Positions 1 through 7,751 of a stretch of 64,000 nt of DNA are shown one piece after another; the stretch's first letter is position 1, and each line of letters opens with the position of its first letter. Below the pieces are notes generated by a model. It saw only the letters and a list, made by a program, of their open reading frames with translations. It did no database searches and was not told the DNA's origin. Made by a program: the position numbers and the translations under genes. The stretch is from Bacillus massilinigeriensis (lineage in GTDB: Bacteria > Bacillota > Bacilli > Bacillales > Cytobacillaceae). The stretch is from assembly GCF_900117315.1 (NCBI RefSeq), contig NZ_LT630337.1, positions 1,853,261-1,917,260 of the forward strand. The letters run 5' to 3'.

Positions 1-869
1 ATTGCTTTTACCTTGACATTTCCCTGTGTCGGTTTTTTCCCAGAATAATAATAAAAATTTATATTAGATATGTTAACCTTAGACTGAGATGCTTTCAATT
101 CTTTTAAGAAGGTTAAAGTATATCCATAGCTTTCTTTTGTATCCGGAAGAAGGAAGTATAGGTGGGTGTTTGAGTGACTCCTGACTGAGCTATAGTTCCA
201 TTTTAGCTTCTTTTTCGTTAATTGATCCATCGTTTTCATATCCACCTGAACCCTTATGAAGAATTCGGTGGGTTTTTTCTTAAAAACCTTTAATGAAGGT
301 TCAAGAAGCTTTCTAGCCTCATAACTCACCTTATTATTTATATAGTAGTCGACAACAATATCATCCTTGCCGATCATTTCCTTTGTTACCATATAGGTTA
401 GTCCAGTACTTTTTTCTCTAATTTTTAAGATTACATATGGTGGGTCTTCGGAGTGCAAACCTGAATTTTGAACCTCGTACCCAGTAATCTTCATCTTATC
501 TTTGTACATTCCTAACACATATTCAATGAGCCTGGACTTTTTAATCCACATTTTTTCGTTTTTCGTTAATGTTCTACTCTTTTCTACTTCTGCCAAATAT
601 TGTTTAGCTGTTTTATTGGATTGAGCTGCTGGTACTTTCAATTTTGCTCCGGCATAGATTCGGTCGGATATCAAGTGGTTAATGGATTTTAACCTTGAGA
701 CAGTCGTGTGGTACTGTCGTGAAAGTTCCCAGAGTGTAACACCTTTTTTGATTGTAATAGTTTTGTAGACTGTTGCAGCCTTCACACTATGGTGTTCCAT
801 GTTGATAAAAGAAAAAAATAACATGATTGGAATCATTACGGCAAATACTTTTAAGAGTCTTTTTTTCAT
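1..869 (-). CDS. secreted LysM-domain protein, partial (C-terminus beyond left edge)
   Basis: An open frame runs leftward from ATG at 869 to the window edge without a stop, giving 289 codons. A strong GA-rich ribosome site (AGGAGGAGGAGGGG) precedes the ATG. Residues 1-31 form a signal peptide (MKKRLLK, a hydrophobic stretch, then VKA-A). Residues about 33-82 match a LysM fold (TITIKKGVTLWELSRQYHTT ... LKVP), which binds peptidoglycan or chitin-like glycans. The remaining 200 residues are lysine-rich, predicted mixed alpha/beta, and I do not recognise them. The protein is probably exported and wall-associated. The catalytic or other C-terminal part may lie outside the window. Confidence 0.8.
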   Translation of the reverse strand, partial: MKKRLLKVFAVMIPIMLFFSFINMEHHSVKAATVYKTITIKKGVTLWELSRQYHTTVSRLKSINHLISDRIYAGAKLKVPAAQSNKTAKQYLAEVEKSRTLTKNEKMWIKKSRLIEYVLGMYKDKMKITGYEVQNSGLHSEDPPYVILKIREKSTGLTYMVTKEMIGKDDIVVDYYINNKVSYEARKLLEPSLKVFKKKPTEFFIRVQVDMKTMDQLTKKKLKWNYSSVRSHSNTHLYFLLPDTKESYGYTLTFLKELKASQSKVNISNINFYYYSGKKPTQGNVKVKA

Positions 870-1573
870 TGTATCCCCTCCTCCTCCTATTTATTTTGTG
901 GCATATTATAGCCCAAGCACCAGCTTAGAAGGTCAATAACTTGTAGTGAATCTTTGAAATTCTAGTACCCTACAACTATGCCGCCTATTTTGACAATACT
1001 CAATCGGTAATCTGACTTTTATACCGATGATTTCTGAGTAATATCATATTTATCGAGTCAATCCATTCTCCTTCATATTCCAGGTTGTTTTTATCAACGC
1101 TATCAAAACAAAGCCTATAAACCACTCGATTCACTAAGGTCATAGAAAAATTCTTATGTTACTAGAAAACTAATAATCCCTTTATATCCACTTTAATTCA
1201 AAATGTCAGAATTTTATATAGAAAATAGAATTAATAATTAATCTTACCCTTAATATAATTCTCATTATGAACAAATTACACTGATAGCAAACCTTCATAC
1301 GAGTGACGAAAAACCTCCCCATTAGAGAAGGTTTCTTCACTTTTGCCAAATAGAATAGCTTTTAGAATCGCCATCTTCAAATATCCTATCCGCCCAGAAA
1401 AAAAGAAAATAAGTATAGAACACTCCTATAAATGCTCTTATTATGTAAACACAGAAATATTCATTTTAGATGCCTACAGCTATATTCAAAATCAACTCTT
1501 GATTCGTAAGATCAAAAAAGGGGCTATACTCCTTTATGAAGTAAAGCTCACGTTAACTAAGATAACAAATAAA
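870..1573. other. 704-base AT-rich intergenic region
   Basis: No convincing gene is seen on either strand. Short inverted repeats at about 1311-1336 (AAACCT...AGGTTT) and 1513-1535 (AAAGG...CCTTT) could end leftward transcripts, the second for the VOC gene at 1574. Both stems are short, so these are weak calls. Confidence 0.4.
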
Positions 1574-1930
1574 TTACAACTCGTTTTTCTCCCAAAGCTC
1601 GATCAGTCGACCATCAGGATCCTCAATCCAAATAAACTTTCCAAATTCACTACTCTCTTTTTTCTTAGCAAGAGATACACCCATATGTTCGAGATGCTTA
1701 ATCATCTCATCAATATTATGTACTTGAAAATTTAACATCACTTGTTGATCTGTTGGAAAATAACTGTCATCATCGGTAAAGAATGAAAAGATCGTCTCCG
1801 TACCCAATTCATGTTTTATCATAGTCCCATTCCAATTATCAATTTCTATCTGTAATACTTCACTATACCACTTTTTTACAACTTCAAGATTTTTAGTTCT
1901 CCAAAATATTCCTCCGACACCTTTTAGCAT
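1574..1930 (-). CDS. VOC (glyoxalase/bleomycin-resistance) superfamily protein
   Basis: This 118-residue protein is a single vicinal-oxygen-chelate module of usual length. It starts with GVGGIFWRTKNLEVVKKWYSE and ends with the typical IEDPDGRLIELWE. The superfamily includes glyoxalase I, dioxygenases and drug-binding resistance proteins; members bind a divalent metal through His/Glu. The terminal Glu (LIELWE) is present, but the substrate cannot be read from sequence. The start ATG at 1930 is preceded by GAAAGGAG. It is a monocistronic leftward gene among accessory small genes. A detoxification role would be only a family-level guess. Confidence 0.85.
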   Translation of the reverse strand: MLKGVGGIFWRTKNLEVVKKWYSEVLQIEIDNWNGTMIKHELGTETIFSFFTDDDSYFPTDQQVMLNFQVHNIDEMIKHLEHMGVSLAKKKESSEFGKFIWIEDPDGRLIELWEKNEL

Positions 1931-2124
1931 GGGATTTAACTCCTTTCAAAAGTCAAATATTTTTCTACATTAGATATTCGCGATTAATATTTTTGTTCCT
2001 TTTTTAACTATACATGCCATTCACATAATAGGCATCCTAATAATTCACCCTTTTTTGTATTATTGATTTATCTTGTATAAATTCTATTTTCACCCAAATA
2101 CTACTTTTTAGGGTGGTGTTCTTA

Positions 2125-2400
2125 ATGAGTTTTCCAACTATACATACAAATTTTTGGGATGCAGTAATCGCTATTCCTGTTATTTTGGTACTAACGCAGT
2201 TAATTAAGATTGTTTTTAAAATACCAAAACAATTCGTCCCTACAGTAGCTTTGATAGTTGGTTTATCAATTTCAATATTTATTAGCCACCGCCATAATCT
2301 AGTTGCTGGACTATTTATGGGATGGTTCTATGGTTATGCTTCAATTGGATCGTATGCTTCGATCAAGACCTCGCTTATATTTCTCAGAAATAGAAAATAA
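2125..2400 (+). CDS. small holin-like membrane protein
   Basis: The 91-residue product has an N-terminal hydrophobic segment (AVIAIPVILVLTQLIKIVF), a second (VPTVALIVGLSISIFI) and a third, glycine-rich segment (LVAGLFMGWFYGYASIG). A basic tail (LRNRK) follows. I chose ATG 2125 because AGGGTGGTG lies seven bases upstream; a GTG at 2113 is in frame but would place that site inside the gene. Size and topology resemble phage or bacteriocin-associated holin-like proteins, but no lysin gene is adjacent. Function is therefore unassigned. Confidence 0.6.
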   Translation: MSFPTIHTNFWDAVIAIPVILVLTQLIKIVFKIPKQFVPTVALIVGLSISIFISHRHNLVAGLFMGWFYGYASIGSYASIKTSLIFLRNRK

Positions 2401-2577
2401 ACCAAAATTACGTTTTTACAAAGGCTTTTTATCAAGAAACAGTTGATAAGATCGTATTTATACCATTTATTCTGTCAAATGACATAATAACGCCTGTCTA
2501 AAATCTTCAGGAACTAACATTGTTACTTTTTTCTATTATACAAAACAGGGACTTCCTTTTATAAATTATCTTGAAAT

Positions 2578-2620
2578 GAAAAAAACTACATTCATGGTAT
2601 TCATAAATGTAGTTTTTTTC
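2578..2620. terminator. bidirectional terminator
   Basis: Arms ACTACATTCATG (2585-2596) and CATAAATGTAGT (2602-2613) form a stem with one mismatch. An A-run lies on the left and a T-run on the right, so it can stop rightward transcripts from 2125-2400 and leftward ones from 2641-2739. Confidence 0.8.
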
Positions 2621-2640
2621 CTTTTCGTTAATTATTCCCC

Positions 2641-2739
2641 TTACCCAAGCAAGCTTCCTGATACTATCACTAGCCCTACAACAATTACCATTCCGATACC
2701 TTTAAAAATAAAATTCATTCGTTCCATAGCTTCCATCAT
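2641..2739 (-). CDS. 32-residue single-span membrane peptide
   Basis: A short leftward frame starts at ATG 2739 (a second ATG follows at once) behind AAAGGTGG with eight bases of spacing. It ends at TAA 2641-2643. The peptide has an acidic/basic N-terminus (MMEAMERMNFIFKG) and then one hydrophobic helix (MVIVVGLVIVSGSLLG). A strong bidirectional hairpin lies 20 bases downstream, making a complete ribosome-site/ORF/terminator unit. I do not recognise the family. Toxin-like or regulatory small membrane peptides share this shape, but nothing here fixes a role. Confidence 0.55.
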   Translation of the reverse strand: MMEAMERMNFIFKGIGMVIVVGLVIVSGSLLG

Positions 2740-3092
2740 TTTAAATTCCACCTTTAACTGATTGATTAATTACATCTTAAATGTCAAAAATGAAATTTTC
2801 ATGACAAATACAGTCTTGTTCCAAAAAAGATTGTTTCAAGTTCTGTTTTTTATTGGTAGACGCAAAAAACGGAAGTCAACACGTCCATTTAGGATCCAGC
2901 TCTCAATTTCTATATAAATCACTATGCTCAGTGAGGGCTATTACTCAACCTATTATAAAAATGGCAGATTTCCGAGGGATAAAAGTATATTTTCACTGTG
3001 AATCTAGCAAATGTCCAAGCTGTTTTTGCAAAAATACATATCTTAATATTATCCGGACAACAAAAAGTAAAAAAATAGAGGAGAGATTATAA
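2740..3092. other. leader region upstream of the gene at 3093
   Basis: No supported gene. A rightward frame from 2853 ends where the next gene begins, but it has only a TTG start and an unconvincing protein, so it was not called. The end of this stretch supplies the ribosome site AGAGGAGAG for the gene at 3093. Confidence 0.4.
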
Positions 3093-3407
3093 ATGGAAGA
3101 AAAGTTTAGTCAAATTATGAATGCTGCACAAGGCTGGGACGGAGATGTTATTCAGAGAGTACTAGGAGCTTTAGTCATTTTAGGAGCTGTAGCTGAAAAA
3201 TTTGCAATTGCTGAATTAATTGATGCAGAAGCAGACAAAATTAACGCTTTAGTAGATGCATTTCCTGAATATCCAGAAACACCACCAACTGTCCAAGATT
3301 TAATAGACGCAAATAATTCAGTTGGTAATGTATTTGCACAATTGTGCTGTGTATTAAATGCTATTAACGAACAAATTGAAAGAGGAGCAGACCTCCTTCA
3401 GGACTGA
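3093..3407 (+). CDS. hypothetical protein, helical, 104 residues
   Basis: I do not recognise this family. ATG 3093 is preceded by GAGGAGAG with good spacing, and a strong terminator follows at 3479. The protein is acidic, with no signal peptide. It has two predicted helices (residues about 1-55 and 68-104) joined by a proline-rich turn (AFPEYPETPPT). Two adjacent cysteines (QLCCVLN) near residue 90 are the only Cys. It appears to be transcribed alone. Codon use resembles the neighbours. It is confidently a gene but of unknown role. Confidence 0.65.
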   Translation: MEEKFSQIMNAAQGWDGDVIQRVLGALVILGAVAEKFAIAELIDAEADKINALVDAFPEYPETPPTVQDLIDANNSVGNVFAQLCCVLNAINEQIERGADLLQD

Positions 3408-3478
3408 CAATTTGCTCATTACTAAGTATTTCACCTTGTTGATGATCAATCATTCGTCACTTTAAGATTTAATTAGAA

Positions 3479-3530
3479 AAGCCCAAGGGCTATGGAAATG
3501 TCCGGGATTAATAGCCTGGGCTTTTTTATT
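3479..3530 (+). terminator. rho-independent terminator of gene 3093-3407
   Basis: AAGCCCA (3479-3485) pairs with TGGGCTT (3517-3523). An inner GGCTA/TAGCC extends the stem past a two-base bulge, and a T-run follows. Confidence 0.85.
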
Positions 3531-3652
3531 ATAGTATGTGAAAAGGAATGTTCTCTTATTGGCGAATTGAATTAAATCCACAAATTCCTATTTTATATTA
3601 GTTTTCAGTCTATTTATTTTTCATCTACCGTGTGAAAATGAAAGAAAAAATC

Positions 3653-4201
3653 TTAAGTTTCGTATTTTATTATAATAACAAAAAGTCTTAACAACAATCC
3701 ATTAATAATGTAATAAAAAAATGAGTAAGTGAATTTCCATTTAAAAAGTTTATAAACCCCTATATATTGTGAAAATGGTTCTCCCACATACGCAAATAAT
3801 ACGGCTAGGATAAATAATCCTATACTAAAGGATTTCCAATTCGATGAATATTGATGAAGTAACATAAAAGCAACAGGTACTATACCAAAATTAAACGGAA
3901 AGGCATTGTGTCCGGCTGGAATAAGCTCAACAGGGTATCCCCAAAAAGCCAAATCCTCTCCAATTGAATCCAAATTAGCAGCAGTGATCATCGTTAATGT
4001 TCCAAATAGTAATAGTTCAAAGGTTCTTGACTTTTCATGAAATTTCATCCAAATGATCCAGGGTATGATTAATATTACGATTAATAGAAACCACCATTCA
4101 ATTGAGAATAGTTCATTTTCAAGCCAAAATTTGATTCTTAAATTGGTTGTTTTTTCTTCTAAATTTCGGACGATATTAAGATTTTCTAAGTTATTTGACA
4201 T
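3653..4201 (-). CDS. CBO0543-type multi-pass membrane protein
   Basis: The 182-residue product is strongly hydrophobic with about five membrane segments after a short soluble N-terminus. The first begins WWFLLIVILIIPWIIW, followed by KSRTFELLLFGTLTMITA. Conserved-looking motifs (LDSIGEDLAFWGYPVELIP and PFNFGIVPVAFMLLHQY) match what I know of the uncharacterised CBO0543 family, common in spore-forming Bacillota. Function is unknown. ATG 4201 has GGAGGAAT ten bases upstream. It is divergent from the DUF421 gene at 4350 with a 148-base shared intergenic region. Confidence 0.75.
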   Translation of the reverse strand: MSNNLENLNIVRNLEEKTTNLRIKFWLENELFSIEWWFLLIVILIIPWIIWMKFHEKSRTFELLLFGTLTMITAANLDSIGEDLAFWGYPVELIPAGHNAFPFNFGIVPVAFMLLHQYSSNWKSFSIGLFILAVLFAYVGEPFSQYIGVYKLFKWKFTYSFFYYIINGLLLRLFVIIIKYET

Positions 4202-4349
4202 ATAAAAGAGTATTCCTCCATTATGGACATCCTCAGTAATAGGGTAATGTGCTCATATCCACCTAACATCATGCATTTATAAATTGTATAAAATGGTGAA
4301 CTGGACTGAAAATATAATAAGGCATAAATAAAGAAAGGAAATACTAACA

Positions 4350-4940
4350 ATGAATTTATCCTTAATTTGGCAAACAATTCTTATTTTTATTGTGGGAACG
4401 ATTATTTTAAGAATTGGTGGAAGAAAAACAATCTCTCAAATGACTATTCCCCAAATGGTTATGATGATTTCCATCGGTACATTGCTAATCCAACCTGTCT
4501 CTGGACGGGGACTTTGGACCACTTTTGGGATAGCTGGAATATTGGTGGTTTCACTAATTATCACCGAATTTATCCAATTAAAATTTGACAATGCAGAAAC
4601 TGTTATATCTGGTAAGGCTGTACCAGTTATTGAAAATGGGACGTTAATTGAGAGTAATTTAAAAAAACTTAGATTAACCGTTGATAAATTAGAGGAACGA
4701 TTACGGCAAGTAGGAATTTCTAGTGTTTGCGATGTTCAATACGCCACATTAGAATCGAACGGACAACTTGGATTTACTTTAAAACCAGAAAAACAGCCTG
4801 CCACAAAAGAGGATATTCAAAACCTCATTAAGTTCATTCAAAATGGGCAACTATTAAATACTAATAACCAATCACAAAATAATATTTTCAATGAAATCCT
4901 ACATAAAAACACAGATGATATACCTAAACAATTACAATAA
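4350..4940 (+). CDS. DUF421 (YetF/YdfR-like) membrane protein
   Basis: Three N-terminal membrane segments (residues about 5-75) are followed by a cytoplasmic DUF421 domain (about 85-170) with the typical phrases GRKTISQMTIPQ, GKAVPVIENGTLIESNL and LRQVGISSVCDVQYATLE. The YetF family is frequent in Bacillaceae. Members occur in mobile spoVA operons linked to spore heat resistance and elsewhere as solitary genes. Here it is solitary and 35 kb from the window's spoVA genes. ATG 4350 follows AAAGGAAATA. The tail after residue 170 is asparagine-rich and poorly conserved. The biochemical role is unproven. Confidence 0.88.
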   Translation: MNLSLIWQTILIFIVGTIILRIGGRKTISQMTIPQMVMMISIGTLLIQPVSGRGLWTTFGIAGILVVSLIITEFIQLKFDNAETVISGKAVPVIENGTLIESNLKKLRLTVDKLEERLRQVGISSVCDVQYATLESNGQLGFTLKPEKQPATKEDIQNLIKFIQNGQLLNTNNQSQNNIFNEILHKNTDDIPKQLQ

Positions 4941-5520
4941 GCTCTATCGAAACAATGAAGTGAAAACAGATCTGTTATCAAGTAACCCGATATGTGTATG
5001 TGGAGTTGTGTTAAAAAACAGTGACAAATTCATTTTATCGCAAACATATTAATGAAGAAGGCTGGTGAGATTTCAGTAGCCTTCTCTATTATCATGATGA
5101 GCCATTTCTCCCTTATTAACCCTATGCTTCCCCTTTAGCTCAAAATATAAAACTATTCTCCTTCTTTAAGAACAGGCGGAAACATGGAGACCGTGCCGGA
5201 ACGTGAGTGGAGGCTGTTGTCGGAGGGGACCCGGCCGGCTTCTTTGCTGGGCTTCTTTGAAATTGCTTGAAAAAATCCTCTGTGATTTACCCTTGAATAT
5301 TGATTAAAAATATTGATTACATACTGTTTGCCACTTAAAATTTTTATGATAATAAAATGGAGAATTGACCCTTTAGTTGGTCGAAAAAAAGGGTTTGTGA
5401 AGTTTTGTACTTAAGCGTTTCTTCCGGTAGGAGATTGCACCCTTTTTGTTGAAATTTATGGCATGACAGTTGAAAAATAAATAAACATAGAGAACGTAGA
5501 CTTTTAATAGGGGGGATTAT
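4941..5520. other. 580-base intergenic region with a GC-rich island
   Basis: Mostly AT-rich with no gene. About 5175-5255 is markedly GC-rich and contains a 40-base segment (5207-5246) that recurs in diverged form at 5961-6000. Confidence 0.6.
5207..5246. repeat. GC-rich repeat, copy A
   Basis: Matches 5961-6000 at 33 of 40 positions by eye. The shared core is GGCCGGCT plus TTGTC and CTTTG blocks. No terminal inverted repeats or target duplication were seen. It may be an old repeat element or a remnant of the same gene. Confidence 0.6.
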
Positions 5521-5667
5521 GTGGAGATTTTTGGAATTATAGGATTCACTTTTGGAGCATCAGGATTTATTTTTGGACTTATTGCTTTTACAACGGCGTT
5601 GACTAATAGTAACAAAATAAAAGAACTTGAAAAGAGGATATATGATTTAGAAGAAAATAATAAATAA
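5521..5667 (+). CDS. 48-residue membrane/coiled-coil peptide
   Basis: A GTG start at 5521 is preceded by the strong ribosome site AGGGGGGATT. An overlapping ATG at 5519 is out of frame and stops after seven codons. The product has one hydrophobic helix (IIGFTFGASGFIFGLIAFTT, residues about 5-24) and then a charged heptad-like stretch (NKIKELEKRIYDLEENNK). This resembles the small membrane-anchored coiled-coil proteins common in Bacillus accessory regions. No family can be named. A perfect 13-bp hairpin follows at 5806. Confidence 0.65.
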   Translation: MEIFGIIGFTFGASGFIFGLIAFTTALTNSNKIKELEKRIYDLEENNK

Positions 5668-5805
5668 TCTTCAAGTAAAGGGTAGCTTTAGTATTAGAAA
5701 AATTAATCGATTTTAATACTAAGGAGCATATTTAAGTTATCATTTTAGGGGCGTGATTATTGATATATCAAAATATTCTTATAAACGTAATCAAATATTA
5801 AAAAG

Positions 5806-5847
5806 GGAAGAAAACAACGTTTCTTCCTAGAAAGGTTGTTTTCTTCC
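5806..5847 (+). terminator. hairpin, likely terminator
   Basis: Perfect 13-bp arms GGAAGAAAACAAC (5806-5818) and GTTGTTTTCTTCC (5835-5847), followed by a mixed T-rich stretch (TTGCTTTTG). It lies 139 bases after the stop of the peptide gene at 5667. Confidence 0.65.
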
Positions 5848-5862
5848 TTGCTTTTGCTTCAG

Positions 5863-5912
5863 TGTAGCGATGCACAGCTTTGCTTCCTGGATTGGCTTCG
5901 TGCATGGCTACA
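5863..5912. repeat. inverted repeat adjoining GC-rich repeat copy B
   Basis: TGTAGCGATGCAC (5863-5875) pairs with GTGCATGGCTACA (5900-5912) at 12 of 13 positions across a 24-base loop. It has no T-run, so it is not an obvious terminator. Confidence 0.55.
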
Positions 5913-5960
5913 TGATGAATATGCATGCAAAAATGGCTTCTTCGAATAGAGGGCGAGGCT

Positions 5961-6000
5961 CTGAAGGCCGTTGTCAGAGGAGACGCGGCCGGCTGCTTTG
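5961..6000. repeat. GC-rich repeat, copy B
   Basis: Diverged partner of 5207-5246 (33 of 40 identical). It lies just after the inverted repeat 5863-5912, a structure that copy A lacks. Confidence 0.6.
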
Positions 6001-6066
6001 AATTATATTATCCTCAATCTCTAACACATTGTTCACAAGCACCACCTTATTTCTTTTAAACCAATA

Positions 6067-6097
6067 AAAAAGGTGAAGCATGCAGCTTCACCTTTTT
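6067..6097. terminator. bidirectional terminator
   Basis: AAAAAGGTGAAGC (6067-6079) and GCTTCACCTTTTT (6085-6097) form a perfect stem with a five-base loop. It ends the leftward replication-initiator remnant. Confidence 0.85.
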
Positions 6098-6137
6098 CTT
6101 GATTATCTTTCAACTCAATAAGCAGTAACCAAAAATG

Positions 6138-6800
6138 TTATACTTTATTAAAATTCCTTAATTCCTCTTCCAACTTCATTTTTTCTTTAATGAATTCATC
6201 ATCATCCATTAAATCCTGTTGTGGTTCCTCTATTTCCAGTATTTCATATAAATCAGACTTTATTTTTTCAAATTGTATAGTTGCTTCTGCATTATCTAAT
6301 GCTAATTTATTCTGAATTTCCATAATAGCATTATCTTTTATAAACCAGCTTGGAAGTCGCTCTTTTGACTTTCGAAAAATGGCTACAAGATGTGTTAATA
6401 TTGATTGATCCCCAAGATCCATTGAATTTTCAGTATCAGTAGTAGGTGTAGAATTTAATACTGTTGTTATGTACCCAATTGGATTATCAATATTTTTACG
6501 CTTTTGGATTCTTTCAAGCAAAGAAATAACATTATCCTGTCCATGTTCTCCCCATTTTTCAATAATTTCATTAGAGATATTGACTCCCAACTTCATACCT
6601 AGCTTTTTTACCCTTGCTACAAATTCATTATTAAGACTTTCTTCGAATAGAGATAACTGCTCTGCACCCTTAGTTTTCCTAGAAGAAGATATTATAAACT
6701 TGATCTTTTCAACTCTTCTCCCTATTTTTATTTCCTCAAATTCAAAATTAATATCAGTCTTTTTCTTTAGTTCCTTTTGAGCTGATATAATGACACGCTG
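6138..6800 (-). pseudogene. plasmid-type replication initiator (RepB/Rep_3-like), 5'-truncated
   Basis: The recognisable protein begins at [18 protein letters not shown], continues EFEEIKIGRRVEKIKFII and ends at TAA 6138. This is the end of the second winged-helix domain of Rep_3-family initiators. A C-terminal region with NPIGYITTVLN follows, as in Bacillus plasmid Rep proteins. The first winged helix, which should precede it, is absent. Upstream the frame stays open only by running antisense through a phospholipase A2-like fragment, so an apparent 270-codon ORF is chimeric and its first ~50 residues are spurious. The join lies at about 6798-6810, beside a REP-like 20-mer. Probably a dead relic of an integrated plasmid. 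Confidence 0.7.
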
Positions 6801-6807
6801 CTTAAGA

Positions 6808-6827
6808 AGAAACATCGGGACGTATCT
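6808..6827. repeat. partial REP-like element at a gene-fragment junction
   Basis: The 20 bases AGAAACATCGGGACGTATCT are identical to 7751-7770, the left arm of the complete hairpin at 7752-7814. Here the second arm is missing, and the element lies exactly between two truncated genes. Confidence 0.75.
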
Positions 6828-7049
6828 TCTAATTGGTGTGGAAAAGGATGCGGTTCTGGTACACCAGTTAACCCATATGACACTTGCTGCCGTACTCACG
6901 ACCGTTGTTATGCAAATTTTGGAACTGATGACTGTGGTTGCGACTGTCAATTATTATCTTGTGCAAAGGCAAACTGGATTTATGCTCCGATTGCTCTTCA
7001 CTTAATTTTACTAGCAGTTTTCCCAATTAAGGATTCGTGTACGTGCTAA
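6828..7049 (+). pseudogene. phospholipase A2-like protein, 5'-truncated
   Basis: A rightward frame ending at TAA 7047-7049 encodes [20 protein letters not shown], then [20 protein letters not shown] and a hydrophobic tail. It has the two hallmarks of secreted phospholipase A2: the CGxGxG calcium loop and the CCxxHDxCY catalytic His-Asp motif. Many cysteines follow. Upstream, the frame reaches a TGA near 6787 with no ATG, GTG or TTG start, so the signal peptide and N-terminus are missing. A terminator follows at 7059. It is a relic, unless it is expressed as a fusion that I cannot see. Confidence 0.7.
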
Positions 7050-7058
7050 TATTTACAA

Positions 7059-7091
7059 AAAAAATAACCTCATTAAGTGAGGTTATTTTTT
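7059..7091. terminator. bidirectional terminator
   Basis: The AATAACCTCA / TGAGGTTATT stem has flanking A and T runs and a five-base loop (7073-7077). It serves the phospholipase remnant on the right-going strand and the gene at 7116 on the other. Confidence 0.85.
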
Positions 7092-7115
7092 TGTGCGTGT
7101 GTGTAATGAATGTAG

Positions 7116-7400
7116 TTAGAAATGAGAATTCCTGCTCGATTTTGTTCTTTTGAATGTTGCGATGAAAAAAGTAATAATTGAAAAAACAAAAATCGTAAAT
7201 GCAAGATAAAGATATGCTGCTCCTTCCCATCCTCTAACTTCAACATAACCCATGCAGAAAATAATGATTGCGGCTATAACTCCTAAAAAAGAGGGGATTT
7301 TGGCGACAGTTACGTTAAACATTCTCTTAAAAACGATTGTTAATGCAATAATAATAATCCCAACGGCTATTCCTATACCAGTTGGCACGAATAATAACAT
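7116..7400 (-). CDS. small three-span membrane protein (YesK-like)
   Basis: The 94-residue product has three hydrophobic segments (LLFVPTGIGIAVGIIIIALT, PSFLGVIAAIIIFCMGYV, YLYLAFTIFVFSIITFFIA) separated by short basic loops and a charged tail. Size and layout resemble the uncharacterised YesK-like family, but the match is by impression only. I selected ATG 7400, six bases after TTGGAGG; an upstream ATG at 7418 lacks a ribosome site. The YvrJ gene lies upstream, but the terminator at 7461-7489 separates the two. Confidence 0.6.
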   Translation of the reverse strand: MLLFVPTGIGIAVGIIIIALTIVFKRMFNVTVAKIPSFLGVIAAIIIFCMGYVEVRGWEGAAYLYLAFTIFVFSIITFFIATFKRTKSSRNSHF

Positions 7401-7460
7401 CGGAACCCTCCAATCCATTTGTGGAATTTTATTAACTATATAATACCAAATTATGCTAAA

Positions 7461-7489
7461 AAAATAAGCACTCTAAAGTGCTTATTTTT
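7461..7489. terminator. terminator of the YvrJ-family gene
   Basis: AAAATAAGCACT (7461-7472) and AGTGCTTATTTTT (7477-7489) form a strong stem with a four-base loop and runs on both sides. Confidence 0.85.
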
Positions 7490-7493
7490 CATT

Positions 7494-7667
7494 TTAATCT
7501 CGATTCCTTTGTGTGATCACTTCTTTAAGTGCTAAAATAGCATCGGTTAGAACCTCGATTTTCTTTTCAAAACGTAGTAATAGGTAAACGGCTAATACTA
7601 ATGGAAATCCAAATTTTCCAATAGTGGCGACTAAAGTTTCCATAAACGCTTTATCAACACCTTCCAT
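7494..7667 (-). CDS. YvrJ family protein
   Basis: ATG 7667 with GGTGGTG upstream opens a 57-codon frame to TAA 7494-7496. The product has an N-terminal membrane helix (VATIGKFGFPLVLAVYLLLR, residues about 13-32). The family signature FEKKIEVLTDAILALKEVI follows, ending basic. This matches the small YvrJ family of Bacillota, whose function is not established. Related small proteins often sit near phage or bacteriocin genes. A terminator follows directly. Confidence 0.85.
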   Translation of the reverse strand: MEGVDKAFMETLVATIGKFGFPLVLAVYLLLRFEKKIEVLTDAILALKEVITQRNRD

Positions 7668-7751
7668 TTGCTCACCACCCCTATAATTGAATTATTCCAT
7701 TTCCCTGTGTCTTGTTGGAATATTGACTTAATACTTTTGAGTGGGAAACTA

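Larger units (their letters stand above)
5668..6066. other. 399-base intergenic region: hairpins and GC-rich repeat, no gene
   Basis: No coding frame is supported. It holds the perfect stem at 5806-5847, an inverted repeat 5863-5875/5900-5912, and the GC-rich repeat copy B at 5961-6000. Confidence 0.5.

Noticed and set aside
1343-1735. Rightward 130-codon open frame
   Set aside because: It overlaps the well-supported VOC gene on the other strand and has no ribosome site or recognisable domain; an antisense artefact.
2853-3092. Rightward frame with CPSC motif ending just before the gene at 3093
   Set aside because: Only a TTG start without a ribosome site. A faint likeness to a transposase zinc motif is too weak to call a remnant.
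5880-5930. Riboswitch or structured RNA near the GC-rich repeat
   Set aside because: There is an inverted repeat, but no recognised riboswitch core and no downstream gene in suitable position.
6802-6950. N-terminal 50 residues of the apparent 270-residue leftward ORF
   Set aside because: These codons are the antisense of the phospholipase A2-like fragment; the recognisable Rep protein starts only at about 6800.
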